From: Palsa-1248 sp963737835
Lineage (GTDB): Bacteria > Gemmatimonadota > Gemmatimonadetes > Gemmatimonadales > Gemmatimonadaceae
NCBI GenBank assembly: GCA_963737835.1
Contig: CAVTUH010000001.1
Coordinates: 3,913,096 to 3,977,095 of the forward strand
DNA length: 64,000 nucleotides
Reading direction: 5' to 3'
The notes under the pieces are model-generated. The model ran no database searches. It was given only the letters and a program-made list of their open reading frames with translations, and was not told where the DNA came from. This document shows positions 45,154 to 53,185 of this stretch, one piece after another; position 1 is the first letter of the stretch; each line of letters opens with the position of its first letter. The position numbers and the translations under genes were made by a program.

Positions 45154-46429
45154 GTGCGTCGGCCCGCATCACCTGCTCGCTGTAGTCGCCGAGGACACTG
45201 TGGAGATTCCGAATTGTGAACTCGGGGCTCGCCCGTCCGTCACCGGTGGGGATGCCACTCGTGAGGCAGCACAGGAGGCGCTTCCCGCGCGGTACGCCAC
45301 CGGCATCGATGAGCTTGAGTGTGCCGGCGAGTGCCATGAGTCCCGTTTTTTCCGCCACGCTCTGGCCAATGTCGATACCGAGTGCGGCGAGCAACTCGCG
45401 CACCGATTGGCCACCGAGGTCGGTGGCGAGGAATCGGTCGAATTCGGCGTGGTCGATCGTGAGCAACTCGCCTTTGGTATCCTCCAGCAGACCGAGGAGC
45501 TCGCGGTAGGTGCCATAGGTGTGCGGCTTGACATCGTACATCGTCCGGGCGAGCAGCCCGCTCGTCAATGTGAGCGGTGTGGCGCGAAGCGTCTTGCGTC
45601 GGCCGGTCCACGACCGGTACATCGGGCAATTCGCCCGCTGCTGCACGCCGAGGAAACGCGGCAACCGGTCGGCTTTCGAGCCGAAGTGTCGCAGCGTCCA
45701 ATAGATCCCAATCGGACCGAAGGCGGCGCTGATGCTTTGCGCGATCCAGTCGAAGCGACCGTCCTCGAGACCGTGTTCCAGGATGAGCATCCCGCGAAAG
45801 CGCGAGGCATCGTAGCGCCAAGCAACCTTTGGGATGTGTGTGAGGCCGTGCATTTCACCGAATGCTCGCGCCGCGGGTTTGACCGATCCGGGGTCCTCGA
45901 CGGCGACCAGGTGGGCGCGGGGTGAGGCAAACGCTTTGCTGTCGAGCAGCGAAAGATTTTCGGCGGGAACGAAGCAGTAGGTATCGAGTCCGCAGCGGCT
46001 TCCGTAGGCGGTGAGCGCCGATCCCGTGTTGCCACCGGTCTCGAGCACCACACGGTCCACCCCACCGAGCTTGCAGCGCGCGGTCGTGACGCATCCGTCG
46101 ATGGACTTGAGCGTCCTGGTGTGCATGAGGGACGTCTCGTCCATGAGCCAGATATCCACTCCCTTGTAGCGGACGAGTGGGACGATGCGGGCGCCTTCGC
46201 GAATGCTGGCCGCGGCGAGCAGGTCCTTGAACTGACGGTCGACGGACGGCTCGCCGAATGCAAACGCGTGCCGGTATCGAAGGACGATGCTCTGTGTCGC
46301 GGGGACGTCGCGATCGATCCAGTCCGCGAGCTGGGATCGCGTGCGGCTGGCCGGCCTGGCAATGGCCGCGTCACACGCGGGGCCGTACGCCTCCCGGCGA
46401 TCAGAGGTTCGGACAGCCGAAGCGGTCAT
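45146..46429 (-). CDS. PLP-dependent threonine/cysteate-synthase-like enzyme
   Basis: 427 residues of PLP fold type II. The Schiff-base Lys is K108 in MHTRTLKSIDG and the phosphate loop ETGGNTGSA is at 130-138; the distal part carries KGELLTIDHAEFDRFL and KTGLMALAGTLKL. The closest types are threonine synthase and archaeal cysteate synthase, which use O-phosphohomoserine or phosphoserine. In this operon it most likely forms a non-proteinogenic amino acid by beta- or gamma-replacement. The start overlaps the nitroreductase gene by 29 bases, and the end overlaps the LeuA-like gene. Confidence 0.85.
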   Translation of the reverse strand: MTASAVRTSDRREAYGPACDAAIARPASRTRSQLADWIDRDVPATQSIVLRYRHAFAFGEPSVDRQFKDLLAAASIREGARIVPLVRYKGVDIWLMDETSLMHTRTLKSIDGCVTTARCKLGGVDRVVLETGGNTGSALTAYGSRCGLDTYCFVPAENLSLLDSKAFASPRAHLVAVEDPGSVKPAARAFGEMHGLTHIPKVAWRYDASRFRGMLILEHGLEDGRFDWIAQSISAAFGPIGIYWTLRHFGSKADRLPRFLGVQQRANCPMYRSWTGRRKTLRATPLTLTSGLLARTMYDVKPHTYGTYRELLGLLEDTKGELLTIDHAEFDRFLATDLGGQSVRELLAALGIDIGQSVAEKTGLMALAGTLKLIDAGGVPRGKRLLCCLTSGIPTGDGRASPEFTIRNLHSVLGDYSEQVMRADARA

Positions 46430-46979
46430 AGTGGATCATGTCCTGAAGAGGGCGAAGGGCCTTCACGTCGGCCTCTCCGGTGGGATAGCCGAGGGGGACG
46501 AGCGAGACCGGCAGAATCGAATCCGGAATCGCGAACAGCCGTCGAATGTCGCCGGTCAGGCTGGGCTCCTCGGCGCTGATCGCGGAGAGGTAGACGGTGC
46601 CAAGGCCGTGGCGAGTGGCCGCCAGCATGATGGAGAAGGCTGCCAGGACGCCGTCCTCGAGGTGGCGGCCAAACGACCGGGCGAGGTCGACGCAGACCAC
46701 GACAACCGCAGGCGTATCGGCGAGAAAGTCAGCCCGGTACCGCTGTTTGGCCGGCGGGCAATAGTGATTCTTGATCTCGGCGAGGCGTGCCTTGCTCTCA
46801 GGCTCTCGTACCACGAGGAAGTGCCACGGCTGGCCATTCATCGAGGATGGTGCATGCCGCGCGAGATCCAGCAACGAGGCGATGACCGTGTCCGAAACGG
46901 GGGTCGGGCCGAAGGACCGGCATGAACGCCGCGCGACCATCACGTCGTTCAGATCGACGGGCTGCCGATCGGTCATCAT
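46401..46979 (-). CDS. Nitroreductase-family FMN oxidoreductase
   Basis: 192 residues from ATG 46979, which begins at the conserved DLNDVMVARRSCRSFGPTPV; further in-frame ATGs at 47027 and 47102 would extend it. FMN-binding features: ARRSCRSF (the Arg pair), LARHAPSSMNGQPWHFLVV, and the C-terminal LVPLGYPTGEAD. Such enzymes reduce nitro groups, or act as dehydrogenases and oxidases in heterocycle or peptide tailoring. As first gene of the operon, its promoter should lie in the gap up to 47377. It may oxidise the carrier-bound product. Confidence 0.86.
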   Translation of the reverse strand: MMTDRQPVDLNDVMVARRSCRSFGPTPVSDTVIASLLDLARHAPSSMNGQPWHFLVVREPESKARLAEIKNHYCPPAKQRYRADFLADTPAVVVVCVDLARSFGRHLEDGVLAAFSIMLAATRHGLGTVYLSAISAEEPSLTGDIRRLFAIPDSILPVSLVPLGYPTGEADVKALRPLQDMIHYDRFGCPNL

Positions 46980-47377
46980 TGATGCCGGCGCGTCGCCCGC
47001 CGCGTCGGGATGCGTTCCCCCGATCATCAAGTCGCCGCCCGCTTCATGGGGCGCCTGATGAGAAGGGAACGTGACTGTGGAAGCGCCGCCGTTCGAGCGC
47101 ACGGTTTCCGTCGTCCTGCAATCAGCAGGCCCAACTGCACTCGGTGGTTATGTCCTCGTCGACAGGGTGCAGAGGCATCCGAGTGGCGGCGTGGGGCTAC
47201 GCCGCGTGGTGGATCAATGCGGCGCCGCCACACTCCGGCCGCATCAACCGCGTGGCGGACCGAGACCTGACCCTGCCTCGTTTGTCGTCCCGCGGCGAAA
47301 CATCCGGCGGACGTCTCGAGTGAGACAAGACGGAGAATTGGGCCGTGCTACGGATATCCTTGACTGAGGCTTGACCG
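46980..47377. other. Divergent promoter region of the biosynthetic operon
   Basis: About 400 bases between the nitroreductase and the divergent lipoprotein gene. No convincing coding sequence; it should hold the promoters of both. I see no clear -35/-10 pair or operator palindrome. An in-frame lead of the nitroreductase could occupy up to 47102. Confidence 0.5.
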
Positions 47378-48016
47378 ATGTCGCTGGGTGTCGGCGTTCG
47401 GGCGTGGTCGATCAGCATGTTCGGCGTGGTGTTTGCGCTTACCGCCTGCCGTCGCAGTCCGCGGAGCGCCTCCGCGAGCGATGACGAGGCGGTGAGTGAC
47501 GCTCCGGCCAGTTCAGGGGAGGCCTCTCCGAGCGTGCCGGCGGTGCAGCGTGTGACGTTGGCAACGCTGACGGCGGCGGATCTCGACGCCTATGAGCGCG
47601 CAATGAAGCGAGAAGCCCAAATCTGGCAGGAGACCGCGGCCACGCTGTCCCGCGCCCGGACTGGCGCCGATAGCAATGCGGCTGCCGCGAACATTATGCC
47701 CGCCAGTCTTTTCGCCGCGAGGGCGAGCGCCGCAGGCATGCCTTCCGACCGCCTGAATCAGGTCGCTGATGTGGTGAACAGCGCCCTCGTGGGAATCATG
47801 GGCGCGCAGATGACCGACTCGGAGGCGACGGTCGACTTGCCCCTTTTGACCGGTGAGGCGCGGCAGCCGGTTCTCCAGGCCCAGGCTGACGCACGAGCGA
47901 GCCGTGACAGTATCTTGCACGCGATGACTCCCGACGTGTCGGCAGCGTTCACTCGGCGTCGACCGGTGCTCGACTCGTTGCGCTTGGCCGCCGCGGGACT
48001 GATGCTCGCGAAGTAG
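47378..48016 (+). CDS. Hypothetical lipoprotein
   Basis: 212 residues. Signal VRAWSISMFGVVFALTAC ends in the lipobox ALTAC; a Ser/Ala/Glu linker then leads to a helical domain (TAADLDAYERAMKREAQIWQ, LFAARASAAGMPSDRLNQVAD, QADARASRDSILHAM). No recognised family. It would be anchored to the outer or inner membrane by its lipidated Cys. The next gene starts 17 bases after its stop. Confidence 0.75.
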   Translation: MSLGVGVRAWSISMFGVVFALTACRRSPRSASASDDEAVSDAPASSGEASPSVPAVQRVTLATLTAADLDAYERAMKREAQIWQETAATLSRARTGADSNAAAANIMPASLFAARASAAGMPSDRLNQVADVVNSALVGIMGAQMTDSEATVDLPLLTGEARQPVLQAQADARASRDSILHAMTPDVSAAFTRRRPVLDSLRLAAAGLMLAK

Positions 48017-48032
48017 TCACGCGATTGTCGCT

Positions 48033-48593
48033 ATGCCTCGGCACATCGCGCTGCTCCGCGGCGTCAACCTGGGCGGTCACAAAGCCGTGAAGATGGCGGC
48101 GTTGCGGCAATGTCTCACCGAGCTTGGATGTGCCGAGGTGCAGACATTGTTGCAGAGCGGCAACGTGGTATTTGGGGGCGAGCGCCGCGCGGGGAGCGCG
48201 TTGGAGCGGTGGCTGGAAGAAGCCGTCGCGACGCAACTCGGCGTGCGGACGGATATCTGCGTGCGAAGTGCAACGGAATGGACGGCGCTCATCGCGGCGA
48301 ATCCCTTTCCGGACGAGGCGAAGCGTGATCCAGCGCATCTCCTCGCGGTGTGCCTCAAGACCTCACCGGTGCCGGGCGCAGTCAATGCGTTGCGCTCGGC
48401 GATCACCGGCCCGGAGCGCGTGGAGGGCGGAGGCCGTGAGGTCTACATTGTGTATCCCGCCGGGGTCGGTCAGTCGCGCCTGACCCCCGCGCTCATCGAC
48501 TCCAAGCTTGGCGTTCGCGGAACGGCCCGCAATTGGAACACCGTGCTGAAGCTCGGGGCGCTGGCGTCGGGCGCTACGCGCCCGAGAAAGTAG
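48033..48593 (+). CDS. DUF1697 family protein
   Basis: 186 residues, clearly DUF1697: the N-terminus IALLRGVNLGGHKAVKMAAL, then CAEVQTLLQSGNVVF, ATEWTALIAANPF and the C-terminal ARNWNTVLKL. DUF1697 proteins are small cytosolic alpha/beta proteins found singly in many bacteria; function unknown. Probably co-transcribed with the preceding lipoprotein gene. Confidence 0.93.
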   Translation: MPRHIALLRGVNLGGHKAVKMAALRQCLTELGCAEVQTLLQSGNVVFGGERRAGSALERWLEEAVATQLGVRTDICVRSATEWTALIAANPFPDEAKRDPAHLLAVCLKTSPVPGAVNALRSAITGPERVEGGGREVYIVYPAGVGQSRLTPALIDSKLGVRGTARNWNTVLKLGALASGATRPRK

Positions 48594-48624
48594 AACCACA
48601 GAAAGTAGAGCGTCGACGAGGGCA

Positions 48625-48645
48625 GGGACTGGGGATCGGGACCTG
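48625..48645. repeat. Short heptamer repeat (GGGACTG type)
   Basis: Three degenerate 7-mers GGGACTG, GGGATCG, GGACCTG upstream of the methyltransferase gene. Weakest of the repeat sites. Confidence 0.4.
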
Positions 48646-48715
48646 ATGGGGCACCGACGTCGCGTTCGGGTCCGGGCGCATACGCAACTCCATTTACGCC
48701 GGCTATTTTTCCCGC

Positions 48716-49396
48716 ATGCGCAGCTTGCGGATCTACGCCCAGATGCTGTTCCGGTACCGGCCCCGCGAATTCTGGAACGAGGTACTGACCGAATCGTTCG
48801 ACCTGCGGGGGGTCGGGCACTTTCGGCTCAGCGAAGAAGCCAACCGGCGGATGTACGAGGCCAAGCGCGCAATTATCGACGCCCAGCTGGCGCGACACGG
48901 CGTCGAGGTCGGGCCGGCGACGCGCGTGTTGGAGATCGGATGTGGTGTCGGCTACTGGACGGAGTACCTCACGGGTCGAGGCGTGAGCGACTACACAGGT
49001 AACGACATCACGCCGATCTCCGTGACGACGCTGGCGAAGCGATACCCGCAGTACCGTTTCGTGCAGGGCGACGCTGGGGACATCGTGCTCCCGCCTGCAC
49101 ATTTCGCGCTCGCGTTGATGATCGACGTCACACAGCACATCACGGAGGACGTCGCGTTTGCTCGTGCGATGCAGAATGTGTGGCAGGCACTGGGGCCCGG
49201 CGGCACGTTCCTCGTGACCTACTGGGATCCTCGCGCGAGCGCTTCGCTCACGACCAAGCTCCGGCTCAATCGCATCGAGAAGCCGCGACCGCTCTCCGCG
49301 TATATCGCGCTCTGGGGGCCGACAGCGCAGGTCGTCGAGACGGTGCCGTTCAATGACAAGGAGTTGGCGGTGGTGAGGAAGGGCGGCGGGGCGTAA
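48716..49396 (+). CDS. SAM-dependent methyltransferase
   Basis: 226 residues. Class I methyltransferase fold: ATRVLEIGCGVGYWTEYLTGRG is motif I (SAM binding), then YTGNDITPISVTTLAKRYP, GDAGDIVLP and the motif IV region FALALMIDVTQHI. The substrate is unknown; the topology with a ~70-residue N-terminal helical extension resembles small-molecule or lipid methyltransferases. A heptamer repeat touches its stop codon. Confidence 0.87.
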   Translation: MRSLRIYAQMLFRYRPREFWNEVLTESFDLRGVGHFRLSEEANRRMYEAKRAIIDAQLARHGVEVGPATRVLEIGCGVGYWTEYLTGRGVSDYTGNDITPISVTTLAKRYPQYRFVQGDAGDIVLPPAHFALALMIDVTQHITEDVAFARAMQNVWQALGPGGTFLVTYWDPRASASLTTKLRLNRIEKPRPLSAYIALWGPTAQVVETVPFNDKELAVVRKGGGA

Positions 49397-49428
49397 CCCC
49401 AGACCCTAGACCCCAGGCCCCAAACCCG
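49394..49428. repeat. Heptamer repeat (AGACCCC/GGGTCTR type)
   Basis: The methyltransferase stop is followed by ACCCC and 7-mers AGACCCT, AGACCCC, AGGCCCC, AAACCCG, filling the gap between two convergent genes. Confidence 0.7.
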
Positions 49429-49437
49429 CCGTCGCAC

Positions 49438-51315
49438 TTACTGCGTCGTCTCCCCGGTCTCGACCGGCATTTCGAGGTATGATGCGTGCGGGCCAGAGCG
49501 GTAGATCGTTTCGCGCGCGACCTGAAAATCTGCGTCCGTCGCTTGGAAGATGTTGGGGACGTAGCGTTGCGGATTGCGATCAATGACGGGGAACCAGGTG
49601 CTTTGGACTTGCACCATGATCCGGTGGCCGGCCAGGAAGCGGTAATCCTGTGTGTGCAGGTCGACCGCGTACTCTTCGACCTTGTTGGGTGTGATCGGGT
49701 GCGGTGTCACAAAGCTCTGACGGAAGCGCCCGCGGAAGACGTCGTTGGCCACCATCAGCTCGTACCCACCGTACGACGGTGCCATTCCCGTAGGCGCCGT
49801 GTCGGGATAGACATCGATCAGCTTGACGATCCAGTCGGCGTCCGAGCCGGTCGTTGCCGCAAAGAGGTGCGCAGTCACGGATCCGGCAATGATCACATCG
49901 TGCGTGAGTGGGGGCGTGGAAAACGTCAGGACGTCTGGACGTCCGTCGACGAACCGCTGGTCTTGCACGAGCCATGTGGTCCACCCAGAGCCGCCCGGGA
50001 AGTAGGTCGGCGGAATCGGCCTCGGGCGATAGGGAACCGGATGCTGGGGATCGGAGACGTAGCGATCGAAGCCGCTGTCCCCCGTGGCGGGCTTGGGTGC
50101 CTCGAACGACGCCTGGTGGTCGGCTTGGAAGTAGAGGCGCTGCGGGGAGATGCCTGTCTTGGGTGGCCAGCTATCGTGTCGTCTCCACGCATCCGCACCG
50201 CCCTCGAAGGTGATCGCCTTGGGTAGATCGAGGCCCGGCTGATCCTTGAGGAAGTGCGCGAAGAACGGCGCGAGGATGTGCTGGCGGAAGTAGAGCAATG
50301 TCTGGCTGCCAAAGTCGACGGCGCCCAACTTCTGCCCGTCCGGTCCCATCCAGCCGCCGTGATTCCAGGGTCCGACGACGAGGTAGTTCATGTGGTTGGT
50401 GTCGTACTTCTCCAATTGCTCGAAGATCGTAACGGGCCCGTAGAAATCTTCCTGATCCCACCAGCCTGCCACGTTGAGCGTCGGCACCGTCACCCGATTC
50501 ATGTAGGTGATGGCGGTCTGGCGCTGCCAGAACTGATCGAAATTGGGGTGTGATACGAAATCGTTCCAAGTCGGGATCGTGCCGTGGAGGTACCGCGCGT
50601 TGAAGTTCGAGAGCGCGCCCGCGTGCAGGTACCAGTCGTACGTGTCGTACCGATCGAACGCAAAAGGCTGCTGCTCCTTGTTTGTTTCCATCCGGGTTGC
50701 GTACTCGAATCCATAGCTCAGGCGGAACGCGCCGTTGTGGTGGAAGTCGTCCCCGAGGAACATGTCGACGGGTGAGGCCTGCGGGGACACTGCCTTGAGC
50801 GCGGGGTGGGGGTCGAGCATGGCCATCACGGTGAGCCAGCCCGGGTATGAGACGCCGAGCATCCCGACCCGCCCGTTGTTGTTCGGTACTTGCTTGACCA
50901 GCCAATCAATGGTGTCGTAGGCATCCGTGCTTTCGTCGACGCCGTGCGGATCCTTCGGATCATGGGGTGCGCGCTGCATCACGAACTGCCCTTCCGACTT
51001 GTATCGGCCGCGGATGTCCTGGAACGCGAAGACATATCCGTCGGCGGCGAGCTCTTTGTAGGAAGCCGTGAGCTGTCGCTCAGAGGCGTCAATGCCGTAG
51101 GGCGTTCGTACGAACAGGATCGGCAGGGCGGGGTGCGGCGCAGCGGGCGTGAACACGAGCGTGTGCAGTCGAACGCCGTCCCGCATCGCCACCATGAATT
51201 CCTGCTTCGTGAACCCGCTCTCGGAGGTGCCGGCTTGACCCAAGCAGGGCCGGGCCAGTGAGAAGAGGATCGCCGCGGCGGCAGCGAACGGGCGCAGAAG
51301 GCGACGGTGCGGCAT
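49438..51315 (-). CDS. CocE/NonD family exported hydrolase
   Basis: 625 residues from ATG 51315, with a signal peptide (RLLRPFAAAAAILFSLARPCLG) directly after; a longer open frame upstream overlaps the divergent deacetylase. Alpha/beta-hydrolase core with DIRGRYKSEGQF and nucleophile elbow GVSYPGW, then the C-terminal galactose-binding-like domain (ADHQASFEAPKPA onwards). The length and domain layout match alpha-amino acid ester hydrolases/glutaryl acylases better than the CocE at 32248. Substrate likely a beta-lactam-like or aminoacyl ester or peptide; unproven. Confidence 0.9.
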   Translation of the reverse strand: MPHRRLLRPFAAAAAILFSLARPCLGQAGTSESGFTKQEFMVAMRDGVRLHTLVFTPAAPHPALPILFVRTPYGIDASERQLTASYKELAADGYVFAFQDIRGRYKSEGQFVMQRAPHDPKDPHGVDESTDAYDTIDWLVKQVPNNNGRVGMLGVSYPGWLTVMAMLDPHPALKAVSPQASPVDMFLGDDFHHNGAFRLSYGFEYATRMETNKEQQPFAFDRYDTYDWYLHAGALSNFNARYLHGTIPTWNDFVSHPNFDQFWQRQTAITYMNRVTVPTLNVAGWWDQEDFYGPVTIFEQLEKYDTNHMNYLVVGPWNHGGWMGPDGQKLGAVDFGSQTLLYFRQHILAPFFAHFLKDQPGLDLPKAITFEGGADAWRRHDSWPPKTGISPQRLYFQADHQASFEAPKPATGDSGFDRYVSDPQHPVPYRPRPIPPTYFPGGSGWTTWLVQDQRFVDGRPDVLTFSTPPLTHDVIIAGSVTAHLFAATTGSDADWIVKLIDVYPDTAPTGMAPSYGGYELMVANDVFRGRFRQSFVTPHPITPNKVEEYAVDLHTQDYRFLAGHRIMVQVQSTWFPVIDRNPQRYVPNIFQATDADFQVARETIYRSGPHASYLEMPVETGETTQ

Positions 51316-51467
51316 GAGTGTCGGCGAGTCGAGGTGTGAATGCGCGTCGCAGCGTCGGCTCCTGCGGAGGGCGCGCTCCCCGCGTCGGGCCCGGGTCAAT
51401 ATACGGCCGGATGGGCGCGGCGGAGAGATATGGACGCGCGTGTCACCGGCCGATCTATTATGCGCCA

Positions 51468-52313
51468 ATGGGACGCCACATCGTCTGCCTCAGCTTCGAC
51501 TTCGACGCAATGTCGGGGTTTGTGGCGCGCGGTCTGACCACCCCGACGTTCATCTCGCGCGGCGAATTCGGAGTGGTGGGCGCCGAGCGCGTCCTGCAGC
51601 TGCTATCCCACCGCGGCATCCGGTCGACCTGGTTCATTCCCGGCTACACGATCGAGACTTATCCCCGCGAGTGCGAGGCAGTCGTCGCAGCGGGGCACGA
51701 GATCGGCCATCATGGCTGGTCGCACACGCCGCCGGCGAGCTTGACGAGGGACGCCGAGACAGCGGAGCTGGTCAGGGGGAACGCCGCGATCGAGCGTCTG
51801 ACTGGGCGGCGCGCGCGGGGGTATCGATCGCCGTCATGGGATCTCAGTCCGCACACGGCGGATCTGTTGCTGTCGCATGACTTTACGTACGACAGCAGCA
51901 TGATGGGTGACGACTATACCCCCTACCGGGTGCGGCGCGGTGACCGCTGCAATGTGGACCAGCCCTATCAGTTCGGCGAGGGGACGGCGCTCGTCGAGAT
52001 GCCTGTCAGCTGGACGACGGACGACTATCCCCACTTCGAGTTCGTGCGCGCATCCGGATGGATCCTCCAGGGGTTACACCCGCCGAAGGCCGTCATGGAA
52101 TGCTGGCGCGATGAGTTTCGCTACATGCAGGAGACCGTGGAGTGGGGCGTGCTCACGTACACCTGCCATCCCTTCGTCATCGGTCGTGGCTATCGAATGC
52201 TCTGGTTCCAACGATTCGTCGACGATCTCGCCGCGGCCGGTGCGGTGTTCTTGACCCTGGAAGACGCGGCCGCGGAGGCGCGAGGCACCATCAGCCGGCT
52301 TCGCTCGCCGTGA
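51468..52313 (+). CDS. Polysaccharide deacetylase family protein
   Basis: 281 residues from ATG 51468. NodB homology domain: CLSFDFDAMSG (catalytic Asp pair), GIRSTWFIPGYTIETYP, GHEIGHHGWSHTPPAS (the His pair metal site) and YRSPSWDLS. This is the pattern of peptidoglycan/chitin deacetylases and the PuuE-type allantoinase-like proteins; the absence of a signal peptide favours a cytosolic small-molecule role. The start of the CocE hydrolase on the other strand is 150 bases upstream. Confidence 0.88.
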   Translation: MGRHIVCLSFDFDAMSGFVARGLTTPTFISRGEFGVVGAERVLQLLSHRGIRSTWFIPGYTIETYPRECEAVVAAGHEIGHHGWSHTPPASLTRDAETAELVRGNAAIERLTGRRARGYRSPSWDLSPHTADLLLSHDFTYDSSMMGDDYTPYRVRRGDRCNVDQPYQFGEGTALVEMPVSWTTDDYPHFEFVRASGWILQGLHPPKAVMECWRDEFRYMQETVEWGVLTYTCHPFVIGRGYRMLWFQRFVDDLAAAGAVFLTLEDAAAEARGTISRLRSP

Positions 52314-52371
52314 TCCGCGAACGCCGAGCGGCGGGGCGCAGCGCGCGCGCAGGCGAAGGCCTGCGCGCGGC

Positions 52372-52767
52372 CTAGTGCACGACGACGACGCCGGAGATGC
52401 CGTGGATGAGGCAGTGGTAGGTGTATGTCCCGGCCGTTGTGAACGTGCGGTTGACGTTCGCATTCATCGATTTGGGAATGCTATCGGGCGCGTTGGCGAC
52501 CGCATCGAAATGCACGTTGTGGGCGACGCTCCCGAAGGCATAAGTCACCGCCGTTCCAGCTGTGACCGTGTCGGGCGTCGGCGAGAAGTAGTAGTTGCCG
52601 CCGCCGCCGTACGCTCCACCGCCGGTCGTTTGCGAGCTCGCGGTGATGGTGTTGCTGGACCCGCCGCCACCGCCGCCGCCGCTGCTATTTGGCGCCGTGC
52701 TACTGCTGCAGGCGGCGAGAGTTGCCACTACCAGGGTCAATCCGATCGTCGTTCCGTGTGCGCGCAT
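52372..52767 (-). CDS. Cupredoxin-like lipoprotein
   Basis: 131 residues. Signal with lipobox LAAC, a Gly/Ser linker (SSGGGGGGGSSN) and a small beta-barrel domain. The Cu ligands are His in SVAHNVHF and Cys plus His in YHCLIHG. Type I copper proteins of this kind usually end with an axial Met (C-x2-H-x2-M); here the end of the loop is HCLIHGISG, with Ile where the Met should be and one residue fewer. It may bind Cu with three ligands or not at all. Convergent with the deacetylase gene; it may act in periplasmic electron transfer. Confidence 0.8.
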   Translation of the reverse strand: MRAHGTTIGLTLVVATLAACSSSTAPNSSGGGGGGGSSNTITASSQTTGGGAYGGGGNYYFSPTPDTVTAGTAVTYAFGSVAHNVHFDAVANAPDSIPKSMNANVNRTFTTAGTYTYHCLIHGISGVVVVH

Positions 52768-53185
52768 TCTTCACCCCTCTGAGTTTGGCTTGGGCTTATC
52801 CGGCCGGCGGCCGCCGCCCTGCGACCATTGGCCCGTTCCTTTCGCATAGAGGGATACCCCGTTCGTGACCCCCTGTCGTCGAGTTTGGGACGAACGACTA
52901 TTGCGCCGGGGTCAACGTCTTGCAGTTGGCCGTCGCCCGCCTGGCCTGCGCTGGAGGGGTTAACACACCAAGATGGCGAGTTTGCCGCGTACCGGGGCGC
53001 AGGCAGACTCGACCGGGCGCCGACCGGCGCAGCCGCGCCGGTAGAAAGGTGAAAGGAGAGAGGAGAAAGGAGACAAGGGCCCAGCCGCGCGGCGTGGGAT
53101 GGTTGGCGGCGGGTCCGCCGAGGCGCGGGTGCCGCACTTCCTGTGGGGGCGTATCTTGGCAGCGGCGACACTAAGGAGCGGACCA
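52768..53185. other. Gap with GA-rich heptamer repeat
   Basis: Between divergent genes. The clearest structure is a purine run at 53041-53080 with 7-mers GAAAGGT, GAAAGGA, GAGAGGA, GAAAGGA, GACAAGG, preceded by GC-rich inverted stretches (CCGGGCGCCGACCGGCGC area). Ribosome binding site AAGGAG for the amidohydrolase is at 53173-53178. Confidence 0.55.
53041..53080. repeat. GA-rich heptamer repeat (GAAAGGA type)
   Basis: Five 7-mers of the same class as the inner arms at 24266-24283 and the arm at 11101-11132, but without an opposing arm nearby. Confidence 0.7.
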
